Source: Loripinus fragilis
Taxonomy: Eukaryota; Mollusca; Bivalvia; Lucinida; Lucinidae
DNA length: 64,000 bases
Direction: 5' to 3'
Assembly: GCA_964019695.1 (NCBI GenBank)
Contig: OZ026531.1
Span: forward strand, 5,651,701 to 5,715,700
Positions 44,255 through 56,059 of the stretch are shown here, piece by piece; within the stretch, counting starts at the first letter, position 1, and every line of letters starts with the position of its first letter. The position numbers and the translations under genes were made by a program. Under the pieces are notes generated by a model. That model did no database searches, was not told where the DNA came from, and worked only from the letters and a program-made list of their open reading frames with translations.

Positions 44255-44420
44255 ATGAATTCATTTTGAGATCTTGAAAACAGTTGGTTATATCTCATAT
44301 GGTCAACAATCACGATTATCTCTGATTGACATATACAACATTTTCGCTGGCACTTAAGTAAAACGTATGTGTATTTAATTTCAGGTTGCTAACAATGGTT
44401 TGGTCGTTTTAAAAATGTAC
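44255..44420 (-). pseudogene. Second fragment of the minus-strand LINE fossil
   Basis: Repeats the GAGATCTTGAAAACAGTTGG segment of 43600-43740 with decay, so the segment is duplicated on both sides of the tail-A copy. Confidence 0.5.
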
Positions 44421-44463
44421 TACATCAACACCCTAAAGCAAGACTTTAGCACTGCTAAAACGC

Positions 44464-44676
44464 ATGAGCCGTGACATCAGATTTCCAACAATGTGGTGTG
44501 TGCGACCAGCAAAGGCTCAGGCCAGCCTGCGCATACGCACAATCTGATCAGAGCCTTTGCAAGTCATTTGAATATTCTTTGACTGTTTCTACGCTTAAAA
44601 GCAGGCTGCACAGCATCGTCTGAGTATACACTTGTCAAATGCCACATTGTTTGAAAATCACATGTTGTGGCTCATA
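44464..44676 (+). mobile_element. Palindromic MITE with ATGAGCC ends
   Basis: ATGAGCCGTGACATCAG left end, AATCACATGTTGTGGCTCAT right end. A half copy lies at 26972-27061 and scraps at 53760-53875. Confidence 0.7.
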
Positions 44677-44779
44677 TGATAAAACAGACTTGATGAGACG
44701 TTTGCCGTTGATAGACCTTGATAGGCATCGATGCCAGATGGCGGCTTAGATTGCAGTGTTTGTTGATGAAGATCATAGC

Positions 44780-45700
44780 AAACTTCCTACGCTATACTGG
44801 TTACCTAAACTTCATAAACGACCATAAAATTCGCGTTTTATTGCTAGTTATAGTTCATTTGTCTCTACTTTTCGCTTCTTGACTCACTGCAATTAAAAAC
44901 ATATTATAGAATAGTATACAAAGTTTATGAAAGGAATGAGAAAAAATATTTTGGTCTATTAAGAATTCAGGTGAGATTATTGATAAATTAAAATTAAAAT
45001 GTTTTCTAGTATCTAGTTTGCCTACATATTATTACCGTGCCTTTTTTAATTCTGAACAACCTAAAGGATATAAGTTGTGGTCATGTCAGAAAATATGTGA
45101 TGCTCTCGATTACCTTTTGGACAACATATTTATAAGATTTGGCTCGAAATTATATAGAAAATATGTAGGTATTGCAATGGGTATTAATTGTGCCCCTCTC
45201 GTGTTGCAGTTTTATTTTTGTTTTGTTATGGGAGAGACCTCATATTGTCTCTGTCAGACAATAATCAAACTCATATTATTGAAGCTTTTAACTCCACCTC
45301 CAGAAATGTAGATGACTTACTTAGTATTGATAATACGTATTTTGAACAATTGTAAGTCAGATATACCCCAGTGAACTTCAGTTAAATTAGATGTATTCTT
45401 CTGATACTGATGCCCCGTTTTTGGACTTTGACTTATACGAAGGGCATAGTTTTATATCTAAGAGTTATGATTAATGGCTGATTTTCATTTTTAAATAGTA
45501 AATTTTCCATTTCTTGATGGAGATCCCCCCCCCCTTCGCAGCTTATTCGTTTTGCGAGAGTGTGTTCTAATGTTGAAGACTTCAACAACAGAAACCTATG
45601 TTTTGACTGCCAAGTTATTAAAACAAGGCTATAGATAATAAAAAAACTCGAAAATTATTTTCTTGATACTACCACTGACACTCAGAGTGGTGTATACATA
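44780..45700 (+). pseudogene. Penelope-type reverse transcriptase fossil, most complete on the N-terminal side
   Basis: Reads KLPTLYWLPKLHK, an RT1-like motif found only in this copy. Then SIKNSGEIIDKLKLKCFLVS, YKLWSCQKICDALDYLLDNI and VGIAMGINCAPL; the catalytic region is R-N-V-D-D. A short C-rich run at 45527 and repeated shifts interrupt it. The last homology is near ILTLRV-type sequence at 45690. Neither tail A nor B follows. Confidence 0.65.
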
Positions 45701-46230
45701 TTAGTTTTAACCCCTTTCCCAGATTTAACGACAATTGTCGTCTGTTTTCTTATCTGCTTGTGTACTTTTGTTGCCTTTATTGCAAACAATATGGACCCAT
45801 ATCAGACTGCTCCTAAGGTTCATAGTGGTCATATTGTTTAAAGTGATTTTAGAGTCGTTTAAATGTATGCAGGACAAAACATATTATGAAATCAGAAAAT
45901 GAAATCAATTGAATAGATCTATCAGAAAATGAATCAGTTTGATGTGACCCCAAAATTGATCTTGAGTTGCGGTACACTTTTAAATTCAGATTCAATTATA
46001 GAAAACATTTTTTCTAATTTTCAGATCAGCTTTCGCATGATCATGTTCACAATGTGGATCGTTTGATCCAGCATATGTTAGCACAGTTCTTAAATAAATG
46101 AACAGCTTGTTTAACATGACAAAACGTACTTACCTTTTATATATCTAACATTGTTATCTAACACAGTGTATGCATAACGAAGATGATGAGGGACAGTAAT
46201 GGCTCATTTTCATTGGATGGTAAGGAGATA

Positions 46231-46362
46231 ATTATGTCGTGGGAACGAGATCTTATGTAGATGGAACGAGATATTATGTCGTGGGAACGAGATCTTATGT
46301 CATGGGAACTAGATAAATATGTCATGAGAACGAGATCTTATGTCGTGGCAACGAGATAAATA
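46231..46362 (+). repeat. 21-22-bp minisatellite
   Basis: Six units of ATGTCGTGGGAACGAGATCT. Confidence 0.85.
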
Positions 46363-47544
46363 TTTTTTCACATGTCCCCTTTGTGCTGCCGTACTTTAGT
46401 GATAAAATTTTGGACTGAAATTTTGCACATGCATATGATAAATCACCGCATAATATACAATTGAATTGCATATTTACACACTGGTCAGTGTAAAAGCACC
46501 GGCGGTTGCTGCAACGAACTGGTGGTGGCCCATTTCCGTACTGGTGCTGGCGTAAAATGACAGAAAAGGTAAAAAATATACCCGTTGACTTTTTTATTTA
46601 TTTATTTATTTATAAGCTTGCATTTATTTTATTTGTGATGACATCTGGCGCACAGACCATCGGTAACATTTGAGTTTATGGCTATACTAAGCAATTGGTG
46701 CTTTATTTTATGGTTTAGACGACAAATCCGACACAATTCTGGAGTTTTGCCATGGCAGGTGCTTTTTTCTAGTGTAACTGCCTAAATTGAGGGGAATCAG
46801 CATGTCTGGGCACAGCTGTTATCATAGTTACTTGTAATAACTTCCAAAACACGATTACCATTTTGTAATTTATTTCTTGGTAAACTAGCTAACGTTTTAT
46901 TGGGGAATTTTATTACAACGCAACGGGAGCATTTTTAAGCATTGTTTCAAAGCACTGATGGTTGCCTAGATGTGCTGTGGTTGCTGGTGCAGCATCACCA
47001 CAGCATTCACTGTTTTATAAACGTTACACAAATCGCCATTTAAGCCAGCACATGATATTTCAGTACTGTGACGAAGACTCAGGTGAGCCTGTGCAAATAT
47101 ACAGACTCGCCAGGGCCTTCTCTGCATAGAAAATAAATAGAGGGCAGTAATCGTTTTTGGATGTTATTTCATTGGACTATGATAAGATAGCTTCAGCTGT
47201 TCTTAGACATGCAGAATTCCCTCAAGTTAGGCAGTCACAATAGAAAAAAAGCACCTGTCACTGTCAAACTCCACAACTGTGTTGGATTTGTTGGTCAAAC
47301 CATGAATTAAATTGCCCATTGTGTGGCAGAGCCATAGACTTCAATGTAGCCGACGGTTTGTGCACCCAGTGTCATTACTGCAAGCTTATAAAGAAATCGT
47401 ACAGTCAATAGGCATAGATGTTGTGGGTTTTGTACACTGATGAAGGCTCAAGCGAGACTCTGCAAATGGCCAGACTCGCCAGAGACGCTCCAGAGCTAGT
47501 CTTGTTCGCACTTTGATAGTGTTTCTGCCTATTTTTCAGATTGG

Positions 47545-48500
47545 CTCCAAAACTATTAATTTGATTAGATTGTTTCTCTGTGATATTACAGTACAATAGT
47601 TCAGAAGCCTCCATGCGAGCTTAACATTTTTTGTGCTTCAACAACAGCAGCATCTAGGGCGAAGATTTGGTTCCAGAAAAATGCAATTTAGCACCCCAGT
47701 GGCTAAAGCTGCTTTCTGTTCTAAGGCGGTGGGTCTGTTACTGTTGATTCGTTGATAATTGTGAGTCCCATTATGGGATTCTGTAACCGTTCTATATTTT
47801 GTTGTGTGTTACTTTATGTCCATTCTTGTTTTGCGTCAAAAATGCTCCCAGTGCGTTGTAATAAAATTCCTCAATAAAACGTTAGTTAGTTTACCAAGAA
47901 ATAAATTACAAAGTGGTAATCGTCCCACATCAGAATTAAGGGTTAGGTTGGCGACGTTAAACTGGTTTAAGCCCTCCAATAAAATATTAAAATATTTTAC
48001 TGACCATTCCAGGGCGGTACTTCTTTTGTGGATCTTTTATGTTTTTCGGTCTTGTGTTTGCTATGCCTTTGTGCGCGTCTGTTTATATGTGCCTTGTGGT
48101 CACCTGCTGAGGAAGGGCTGCCCTCTTAGCTCTCGTTTGTGATGTCTAACTGTGAGTTTGTCACTTTCCCATTGGTATCCTGGGTCAGGCGTGGTAATTA
48201 ATTGTATCTATTCCTGATCTTTGCACCCTTACTTACTTTGCAATCATCTCAGTGGGAATAGAGAGAGAGAGAGAGAGCTGGTTGCCTTGCTTAGTTTGTC
48301 TTCCTGGTGTCTTGTGATTGTTGTGTGGCTTTTCCTCGTGGTGCCATGGGTTTGTCTGCAGTGTGTGATTGTGATATTTCCAGATCATACTCACATACTA
48401 TTTTTGGTTGTCATTCATGGGAACCATTGGTTCCCATGCCATGGGTTGTCTGAAGTTTTTGATTGTGTTATTTCCAGATCATACTCACATACTAATTTTA
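47545..48500 (+). repeat. Tail B copy split by a TIR fragment and a tail A fragment
   Basis: 47545-47842 and 48237-48420 are two halves of tail B, broken within TTTTGCAATCATCT. A second short copy of its terminus follows to 48500 (TTTCCAGATCATACTCACAT twice). Confidence 0.65.
47928..48236 (+). repeat. Tail A fragment inside the 46.5-49.6 kb element
   Basis: From CCCACATCAGAATTAAGGGT to TTGCACCCTTACTTACTT. At its 3' end it joins TTGCAATCATCTC of tail B. Confidence 0.7.
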
Positions 48501-48539
48501 GCTGTCATTCATTGGAACAGCGATCATGGCTCTGATGAG

Positions 48540-49060
48540 TCTGCACATTTGAATCACCCTTTAGCCTTACAAACCTCGCGTGCTGGCTCAAATGCCTGTT
48601 TTTAACTATTTATGCGAGCATAAGAGGAAGGCTATGGGCTGTCTGCACATTAGCTTGGTCTAGTCTGAGCCTTAGTCACAGTTCAAAATTCTCATGAGGT
48701 GGCTCAAACGGCGATTGGATACCAATTTGTTCGAGAAGCGAAGGCTCTAGCGAGTCTGCACATTTGCACAGGCTTACCTTAGCCTTCGTCACTGGACAAA
48801 ATCTCTTGTCTTGCCTTATGTGGCGATTTGTGTGCTATTCACGCCAGCAGCGAATACTCTGGTGAGTCTGAACATTTATGCAGGCAAAGTCACTGTACAA
48901 TGTGATAAGTATCAAGATCTCTTGTGCTGGCAGCGAAGGCTCTTGGGAGTCTGCACGTTTGCACAGGCTCGCCTGAGCCTTCGTCACAGTATCGAAATAT
49001 AATGTGCTGGCTATAATGGCGATTTGTGTAACGTTTAGGTAAACAGCGAATGCAGTGTTG
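48540..49060 (+). repeat. Hairpin-bearing tandem repeat
   Basis: Four to five units of about 100-125 bp, each with GCGAAGGCTC, GAGTCTGCACATTTGCACAG and GAGCCTTCGTCACAGT; GAAGGCTC and GAGCCTTC pair. Similar pieces lie at 47070 and 47440. Confidence 0.7.
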
Positions 49061-49559
49061 AGTCTGCACAAGCAACCATGGCATTTCTGTGCAACAATCA
49101 GTGCGTTGTACCAATGCTTAAAATGCTCCCAGTACGTTGTAATAAAATTCCTCAATAAAACATTGCTAGTTTACCAATAAAAAAATACAAAGTGGTAATC
49201 GTTTTTTCGATGTTATTTCATGGGAATATGACAACAGCTGCGCTAAGACATGCAGATTTCCCTCAATTTAGGCAGTTACACAAGAAACCTGCCATGGCAA
49301 AACTCCAGAACTGTGTTGGATTTGCAGTTCAAATCGTGAATTAAATCACCAATTGCTTGACAGAGCCTTAAACTGCAATGTTACTGATGGTCTGGCGGCC
49401 CGGTGTCATCACAAATAAAATAAATGCAAGCCTATAAATAAATCATAAAGTCAACAGGTTTAGATATTTTACCTTTTACGCCAGCACCAGTGCGACAATT
49501 AGCCACAACCAGTTCGTTGTAGCAACCACCGGTGCTTTTACATTGACCAGTGTGATTTA

Positions 49560-50145
49560 TCGCGCCAGCAATGGTGATATACGTTAGTAAACTTCCTTGG
49601 GCGCATGTTCGATTCGAGCCTGTTCCATTAGCATGTTGCAGAAATACTGGCCTCGGATGAATCGGGTGTTAACTCCCTGGCAACAGTGTCCGTTACTGTT
49701 ATTTCTCAAGCTCCCCGTCGATCAAGCTACTTCCTAAATTCCACCATTGCTTGAGCAATGTTGATATACTTTGGATACTGGGTTGCTTCTTAAAACGAAA
49801 ACCTTCGGATATTCTAGGCTAAGTGTGACGAAATAACTAGATGTAGAAGGGTCAGTTTCAATATGCCCCTAGGCATTATGTGCATTGACTTCGATTGAGG
49901 AATACGGTTGTATGACCTATACATTCTGCTAGGGAGGGGGTTAACTCTACCACTAAACAGTGTTTTCTTGAGCACAGTCTTACTGAAATATACATATTTC
50001 CTGTGTTTTATTTGTTTCCAATGGATCACCTATGTACAAATCGTTAACTAAAACAAAACATACTCAGAGCTTGACACACATGGAACACTGAAAAGAGTGG
50101 CTTCAGCAAATGCAACATTAAAACACTATAAAAGTTCTTCTTTAA
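49560..50145. other. No gene seen
   Basis: Unique-looking sequence between two repeat blocks. Confidence 0.45.
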
Positions 50146-51310
50146 TTACTGTAAAACGCCATGCGATGGTTCTAAGCTTTTTAACATCAGTTCTCTGAGA
50201 GCACCAGAAAATTCCCATAGACCCATTCCACGCACCGTCTCAGAATCGGACGAAACTTTCACACAATGATTATGACCACCCAAAAACAGCATAAATTTAG
50301 TTAAAATTTTGTTTGCATGCACTGTTGCCATGGCAACCAGCAGAATAAAAATTGGCTAAAATTAGCCAAATTTCTCATATGCAAGTATTGAAAATAGCTG
50401 TTTTTCATGTGAAAATATCAATATAAAAAAAATAGCATACATCTAAAATATGTTTTTTCTTCCAAGTCAACCATATCTTGCTAACACATATCAGATGTTT
50501 ATTTCAAAATTTAAAAATTACAAAGTTTTGTGTCACAAGCGTGAAGTGTAGATACTCTTCAATATTTCTCAAAAAGTTAAAATCACCATTTTAGGCAATT
50601 TTTGAAAAGATAGAGTCAAAAATGCACCGGGCTTTGAACATTCTCATAATGTTTTTCTGAACTGACTAAATAAAGTTATTAAAGTTATAGAAAAACATGA
50701 GTGGGTTATTTGGATCTTACTGGCAAAATGAGCGCTTTAATAATGGCACTGTACAGCAAATTTTAAAACAGGTTTTAATGGAGCCCTGTCATAAACATGT
50801 TCTAACAATATAATTAATTCAACTGCAAGTACTTTTGATAAATAACCTGCTCCCTGGAAGGGTTTTAGATCAAAATTGTGTGAAAACGGGTTTGCATCTT
50901 CAAAATAGTGCTTATTTTCTCTATTTTTAAGCCAAAAAATGCAAAAAACAGGGGGTAGGGAAAATCAACCAAAGATTGACCTTTATTGTGAAAGGCTTGC
51001 TTGGTAGAAATGTACTAGAATCAAAATAATATTGGCCCTGCTAGATTTTAAAACCAAGTTGATTAAAGTATTTATATTTTTTTGAGAGAAAAGGGGCAAT
51101 AACTCTTTATAAGGAACTGAAAATGCAAGGATTTTGGAGAATTTTTCTATAATCGAGGGTTAATCAAAAATAACTGAAATATCTCTTTCTCTTGACTGAA
51201 ACTTAAAACACCTATAGAATGAACCTTTGTGCTTTATTGCATATAGATGTTGACGTCTTAACATCTTCAATGTGCTGTTGCTGGGCAACCGAAGACCGCC
51301 TCTCAGCGAT
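50146..51310 (-). repeat. Left arm of a long inverted repeat pair
   Basis: Matches 57230-57840 inverted: TCTGGTGCTCTCAGAGAA, AACATGAGTGGGTTATT and AATGCACCGGG in the same order. It contains the X-box palindrome at 50324 and a second at 51277. No gene is recognised, though short frames in both arms share SGALREL. Confidence 0.6.
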
Positions 51311-51959
51311 GTGCGTTCGCGCTAACACATTTCTGACGAAGCAGAGATGAATTTAAAATTATTTCAAATCTAAATCAGTACATGTATAACAACAGACCTT
51401 TTATCTTGCAAATTGTATCATACAATGTGCTAGCAATGTTTTAAAGAAGTAAAATAGAAAGTTAATACATGGGATATTCGTTGCCTAGCAACCAAAATCG
51501 AAGGAAATTCTATTTTTGACAAAAACACCAGATTTAGATGCTATGGAAACTGTTTATTCCTAAGAATATTCCAGATATGCATTCAGATATTATAAACAAT
51601 GACTTCATACAATGAAATGGTTATATAATATAGTACTTATTTGAAAATTTATCTCTAGAATGAACCATTATTGGTGGGTGGGGTATATTTTGGGATGAAA
51701 TATTCCGAAAAGTGATTTAATTTTCGTGTTATTTGTGGAATAAAATTCCAACAGCTATATTACAGTTGTTGCTTTTAATTAAATATATACAGAAATTTTA
51801 TTTGCAACAAATGGACAAGTAGATGTAACTTTTTTGTATAGAGTTTCCATGACAACGCTTTATTCCAGCGTGAAGGTTTAACATTTCTCACAAGTATTAT
51901 GATTTCCACTTAAACAGATATAGAAAATGCACATTTCAAGATTTTTCCAATATAAATGC

Positions 51960-53095
51960 ATTAGGAATCAAATTTGGCCTTGAGGTAAAAAAAGGTCAAG
52001 GACAACCCGGATCCATCATTTGTGCAAACCTGGTAGGGCCATCATCTCCAATAATACATACCAAGTCCCAAGGCCATTGGCCTTTTGGTTCTAGAGAAGA
52101 AGATATTTAAAGGTATTTTACTGTATATGGGCATGGCGGCCATCTTGGTCAAGTAGCCATTAACATTTTTTTTAAAATTTACTCACCTTAACTTAAGGAG
52201 TCTCCATATGAAATTTGAGTTCAATTGGCCAAGTGGTTTCTGAGAAAACTATATTTTAATACATTGATGGGACTCAATTATGAGCGAACTTGGCTGAAAG
52301 GTCAACCTTGACCTTTAGAAATTAATAATAGACTTTGTCTCTTAACATATTAAGGGAGAATAATGATTTTGGCTTCAAAAGTATTTAAAAAATCAATTTT
52401 TCAAAAAAATTCCAAGTTAAATGCATTAGGATGGTGTTAAGTAGGTCAAGGTCAACCTAGGATCACCATTTGAACAAAAATGGTAGGTCCTACACCCTAA
52501 ATGTTACATACCAAGTCCCAAGGTCATCAGCCTTCTGGTTCTTGAAAAGAAGATTTTATAGGGTTTTTACCATATATGGGTATGTTGGCTATCTTGGTCA
52601 TGTGACCAGAACAATTTGTAAAAATTTTGGCTAACTTATCATAAGGAGCAAGACTTTAGTTAAGAGTGCATAACAAAAATTTAATTTTCTTACTTCTCAA
52701 CCGAAGCATATGTTGTGGGTACTCAAAAGAACCATCTCAATGAGACGGTTCTTTTGAGCACCCAAACATATGTTAAAACTGATGGGCAAGAAAATATTTA
52801 CATTTTTACGCTGAAAAATTTTGTTAATCTAAAGCTTTGAGGAGTCTTCCTATGAAATTTGAGTTCAATTTGCCTAATGATTTCTGAGAAAAAATAGTTT
52901 TAATACATTGATGGGACTCAAATATCCTAAGGAGTCTCTATATAAAACATGAATTAAATTGGTCCAGTGGTTTCAGAGGAGAGGATGTTTGAAAATGTTG
53001 AAGGACAGACAGATGCTGAGGATGGATGACAGACAGAGCCAGTCACTGGTATACTATTAGCTCACCCATGAGCCTTGGGCTCAGGTGAGCTAAAA
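51960..53095 (+). repeat. Dispersed repeat with a terminal hairpin
   Basis: Two related blocks share AAGGTCAAGG, CATACCAAGTCCCAAGG and AATTTGAGTTCAATT. The right end has GGACAGACAGA and the hairpin TTAGCTCACC/GGTGAGCTAA at 53055-53092. A fold-back MITE (52648-52840) interrupts it. A related purine-rich block with GACGGACGGACAGACGG lies at 28400-28930. Confidence 0.55.
52648..52840 (+). mobile_element. Fold-back MITE, single unit
   Basis: AAGACTTTAGTTAAGAG end, palindrome centre near 52740, then ACGCTGAAAA and GTTAATCTAAAGC. Confidence 0.7.
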
Positions 53096-53099
53096 ATGT

Positions 53100-53235
53100 T
53101 GGGCTTAAAATTGTGAAAAAATTTATTTGACATCAATTTCATTTGTTTTGGGTGCTCAAAAGAACCTTCCCATTGAGATGATTCTTTTGAGTACCTAAAC
53201 CATATGTTTTGGTTGAAAATATGAAAAGTAATTTT
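53100..53235 (-). mobile_element. Fold-back MITE, decayed
   Basis: Palindrome arms GGGTGCTCAAAAGAAC and GATTCTTTTGAGTACC. A half copy also lies at about 54195-54285. Confidence 0.55.
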
Positions 53236-55670
53236 TGAATTGCATTTTGTTTTTTGTTTTTATCATGAAGCCTACTATTGTCTTGATAATAATAATTTTA
53301 TTGCTATTAATCTCCATGGCATTCCATAGCACTCTCTGGGTTGTCCTTCTAGAAATCAGTTGAATCAGTGCAGCAGTCTGTACCATTTTATCATTCATGT
53401 GAATTGTAAGGTACAATCAAAGGCACTTAAGTCAAGATGAGAGGAAGACAGAAATACAAATGTTCAGACTTGAAGCTGTGAAGTAAGTTGTGTAACTTGT
53501 TGTCAGGTCTTTTCTTGGACTTGGTGGTAGTGTACAGATGGTGGATGGATGTCCCATAGTACATTGAGTTTATTTTTACTGTTCTGCATCAACACCAGTG
53601 TTTGTAATTTGGCTGATATAGTTCATTTGTGGTCACTTTTCCAGAGGTATAATGTTACTAGATCTTGAAATGAACCACCAAATGAGCATATACTGTCTTC
53701 TCTGTAATAGGATCTGTGAACATGGTAAAAATCTGAAAAAAGGGGAGCCATTAATTAGTAAACAGGTCTGACTAGACAAAGACTAGGTTTTCAAAATGAC
53801 TAGGCAGCAATCAATGGGCTTTTGATCAGATTAGGCAGATGCACAATCTGATCTTAGCCAACATTCAATCTCTTTTTTACACTGTGTGGAACACTAGAGC
53901 AATTACTTCATGACAATAAAACTTCCATAGTTTTTTATTTGAAAATATTGTTAAGAAATCTAAAACATTTCAATGGTCCAGATTAGTGTGAAAAAAATAT
54001 ATGTGTGTTTCTGGTAACAGAAATTTTAAAATATGGATGGTAGATACTGTAGGAAAATATTTTTTATTTTGTTAAAAGTTTTTAAATGGGAGACAATATG
54101 GCCCTATTTGGAAATTCCCTAAAAATAATGAAAAAAGCTAAAAATTAGGCACAGTTGGGAAACATGAAACACACATGTTTTTAATTTAAGCCGTAACATT
54201 CTTTTTGAGCATAAAAAACAAGCCTATTTTCTTATCCATCAATTTCATTGTGGATACTCAAAAGAACTGTCTCATTGAGACAACAGACAGACAGAGTTGG
54301 TCACAATAGTATAAAAAATGTCTGGGGATAATAATTGTAAAATGTAAAGTTAAAAGTATACGGAATGATCCACATTTATTCATATGCAGTTTGATATAAT
54401 AATAGGCCAACCAATTAATAAATTGTGTGTTTCAGGTTACATTAACATTTATAATAGGGATGGTAGGTAGAAAAATATTTCTATTTCATTAAAAAATACA
54501 TGGGGAAACAATATGGCTAAACTGGGAAAACCCCTAAAAGGCTTCAAAGGGGCAAATAAATTAGACACTGTCTGGTAACCTGAAACACACAATTTTTTTT
54601 TAGGCCTATGGAAGCTCCATTAGTAATTTTAAGGGATGATAGCTTGAACTGTCAAAAGTATATTATCATGATTACATAGGCAATGTCACAAGAAATTCGA
54701 ATATCTGATTTCATTACATGTGCAGACCACTGAGACCAGCCTGCATATACATGCAGTCTGCATAGACATGCAGTCTGCATATACATGCAATCTGATCAGC
54801 ACCTTTATCATTCGCTCAAAGGTAAAATCCTAAACTTCAATGTTATCGACAAAACCTCAATCTTCTAGCTAGTCTCTGTAGCTAAGCAAGTTGGTTTGTC
54901 CTGATTATAACTCAAAGTACCCAGTTTAGTATAATTTGAGTTCAAATTTGAAGGCATCGGCCTCCAGCAGGCAACAGCCTGCCTATTTACAGAAAAAAAT
55001 ACATTTTTATCCCACCTGCTAGTAGCAGGTTCTGACATGGTTCTTCAAATCAGCCCTTCTACAATTTGCTTCACTTAAGCTCAGAGGGGGCCCTTTTGAT
55101 TTGCATTTTAATCCATTTTTGCAGACCAGGTCATTGAATTTTTTGTGCAAGGCAGAGAAATCACAGAGCATAGAGATCACAGATTGGGCAGATTTTCTGC
55201 CCAGTAAGCATGTAAAATTGAGCCAGCGAAACACCATCCAAATGGCCTTTTGATGGTGGGCTAATAGTGGCCTGAGATCCGGAAAGGTTACATTTCAGGT
55301 CAACCAAAATTCTTATTTTATTAGAGATTACCAATTCCATGACATCTCAGCCCCTGACAAACTCGGCCCCTAACAAGTAGGACTACTAACTTGGGCCCCA
55401 ACCGAAATATTGTTTCATTTGTTTCAGGAAGCTGTAATCCCGCTGTATATAGTTTCATTACACATGTGCTGAATCCCAATCATGTTTTGTCTATTCTTCA
55501 GTCAACCCATTGACAACAAACTCAGTACCAGATAACCATCATGGTTTTAATTCTCATAGTTCCAAATTTAAGCACAAATGAATCGTCCTAGAGCTGATGT
55601 GCATGAGTTATCCTTTGAACATTGGAACCCTGTAAATGAATAGTTCCGAAGAGACTGCGCCGATGCATCT
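53236..55670. other. No gene seen
   Basis: AT-rich with short MITE scraps at 53760-53875, 54195-54285 and 54715-54805. A CTGATTATAACTC-type stretch near 54900 was not classified. Confidence 0.4.
54715..54805. repeat. MITE hairpin scrap with a 17-bp triplication
   Basis: CATATACATGCAGTCTG repeats three times with one or two changes inside the remains of the palindromic hairpin. Confidence 0.55.
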
Positions 55671-55810
55671 GAAGTATTATCAAAGGGAAAATATCTTGGG
55701 TCCGCCAGGATTCGAACCCAGAACTCCTGCGTGACAGTCGACCACTCTAACCATGTCGCTAAAGAGTTAACCCAACAGCGAGGCTGTTAGGAATGGCACT
55801 GTCACTACAC
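55671..55810 (-). repeat. tRNA(Asp)-like SINE unit, copy 1
   Basis: The minus strand carries TGGTTAGAGTGG (box A) at 55753-55742 and GGTTCGAATCC (perfect box B) at 55718-55708, with a CTGTCAC anticodon loop (GTC, Asp). The anticodon stem does not pair, so it is a SINE head and not a tRNA gene. Confidence 0.65.
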
Positions 55811-55919
55811 TCTTCCCCCTTCTATTTCCTGAGAGCCGGACATCAACCACAACCTAGGGGATCCCCCTACCGCTCCCAGAGGCCAACTCAGGCGCTCCCG
55901 AATTACCTCTGCCACCAGT

Positions 55920-56059
55920 GAAGTATTATCAAAGGGAAAATATCTTGGGTCCGCCAGGATTCAAACCCAGAACTCCTGCGTGACAGTCGACCACTCTAAC
56001 CATGTCGCTAAAGAGTTAACCCAACAGCGTGGCTGTTAGGAATGGCACTGTCACTACAC
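55920..56059 (-). repeat. tRNA(Asp)-like SINE unit, copy 2
   Basis: Direct repeat of 55671-55810 after a 109-bp spacer; I see two base differences (box B has GGTTTGAATCC). The near-identity points to a recent local duplication. Confidence 0.7.

Larger units (their letters stand above)
46477..49554. mobile_element. 3.08-kb element with about 500-bp inverted terminal repeats
   Basis: The left arm (46477 to about 46970) begins CACACTGGTCAGTGTAAAAG; the right arm (about 49080-49554) is its inverted copy. Shared marks: GCTTGCATTTATTTTATTTG, GGAGTTTTGCCATGGCAGGT and CCTAAATTGAGGG. ATTTA flanks both ends (46472-46476, 49555-49559), consistent with a 5-bp target duplication. Between the arms are a third partial arm (47160-47400), tail A/B fragments and hairpin tandem repeats. 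No transposase is seen. Confidence 0.7.

Noticed and set aside
47405..47614. 69-codon minus-strand frame
   Set aside because: Lies across the junction of an arm fragment and tail B; a repeat artefact.
55697..55760. tRNA-Asp gene
   Set aside because: Good box B and a GTC loop, but the anticodon stem fails to pair and the unit is part of a repeated SINE.
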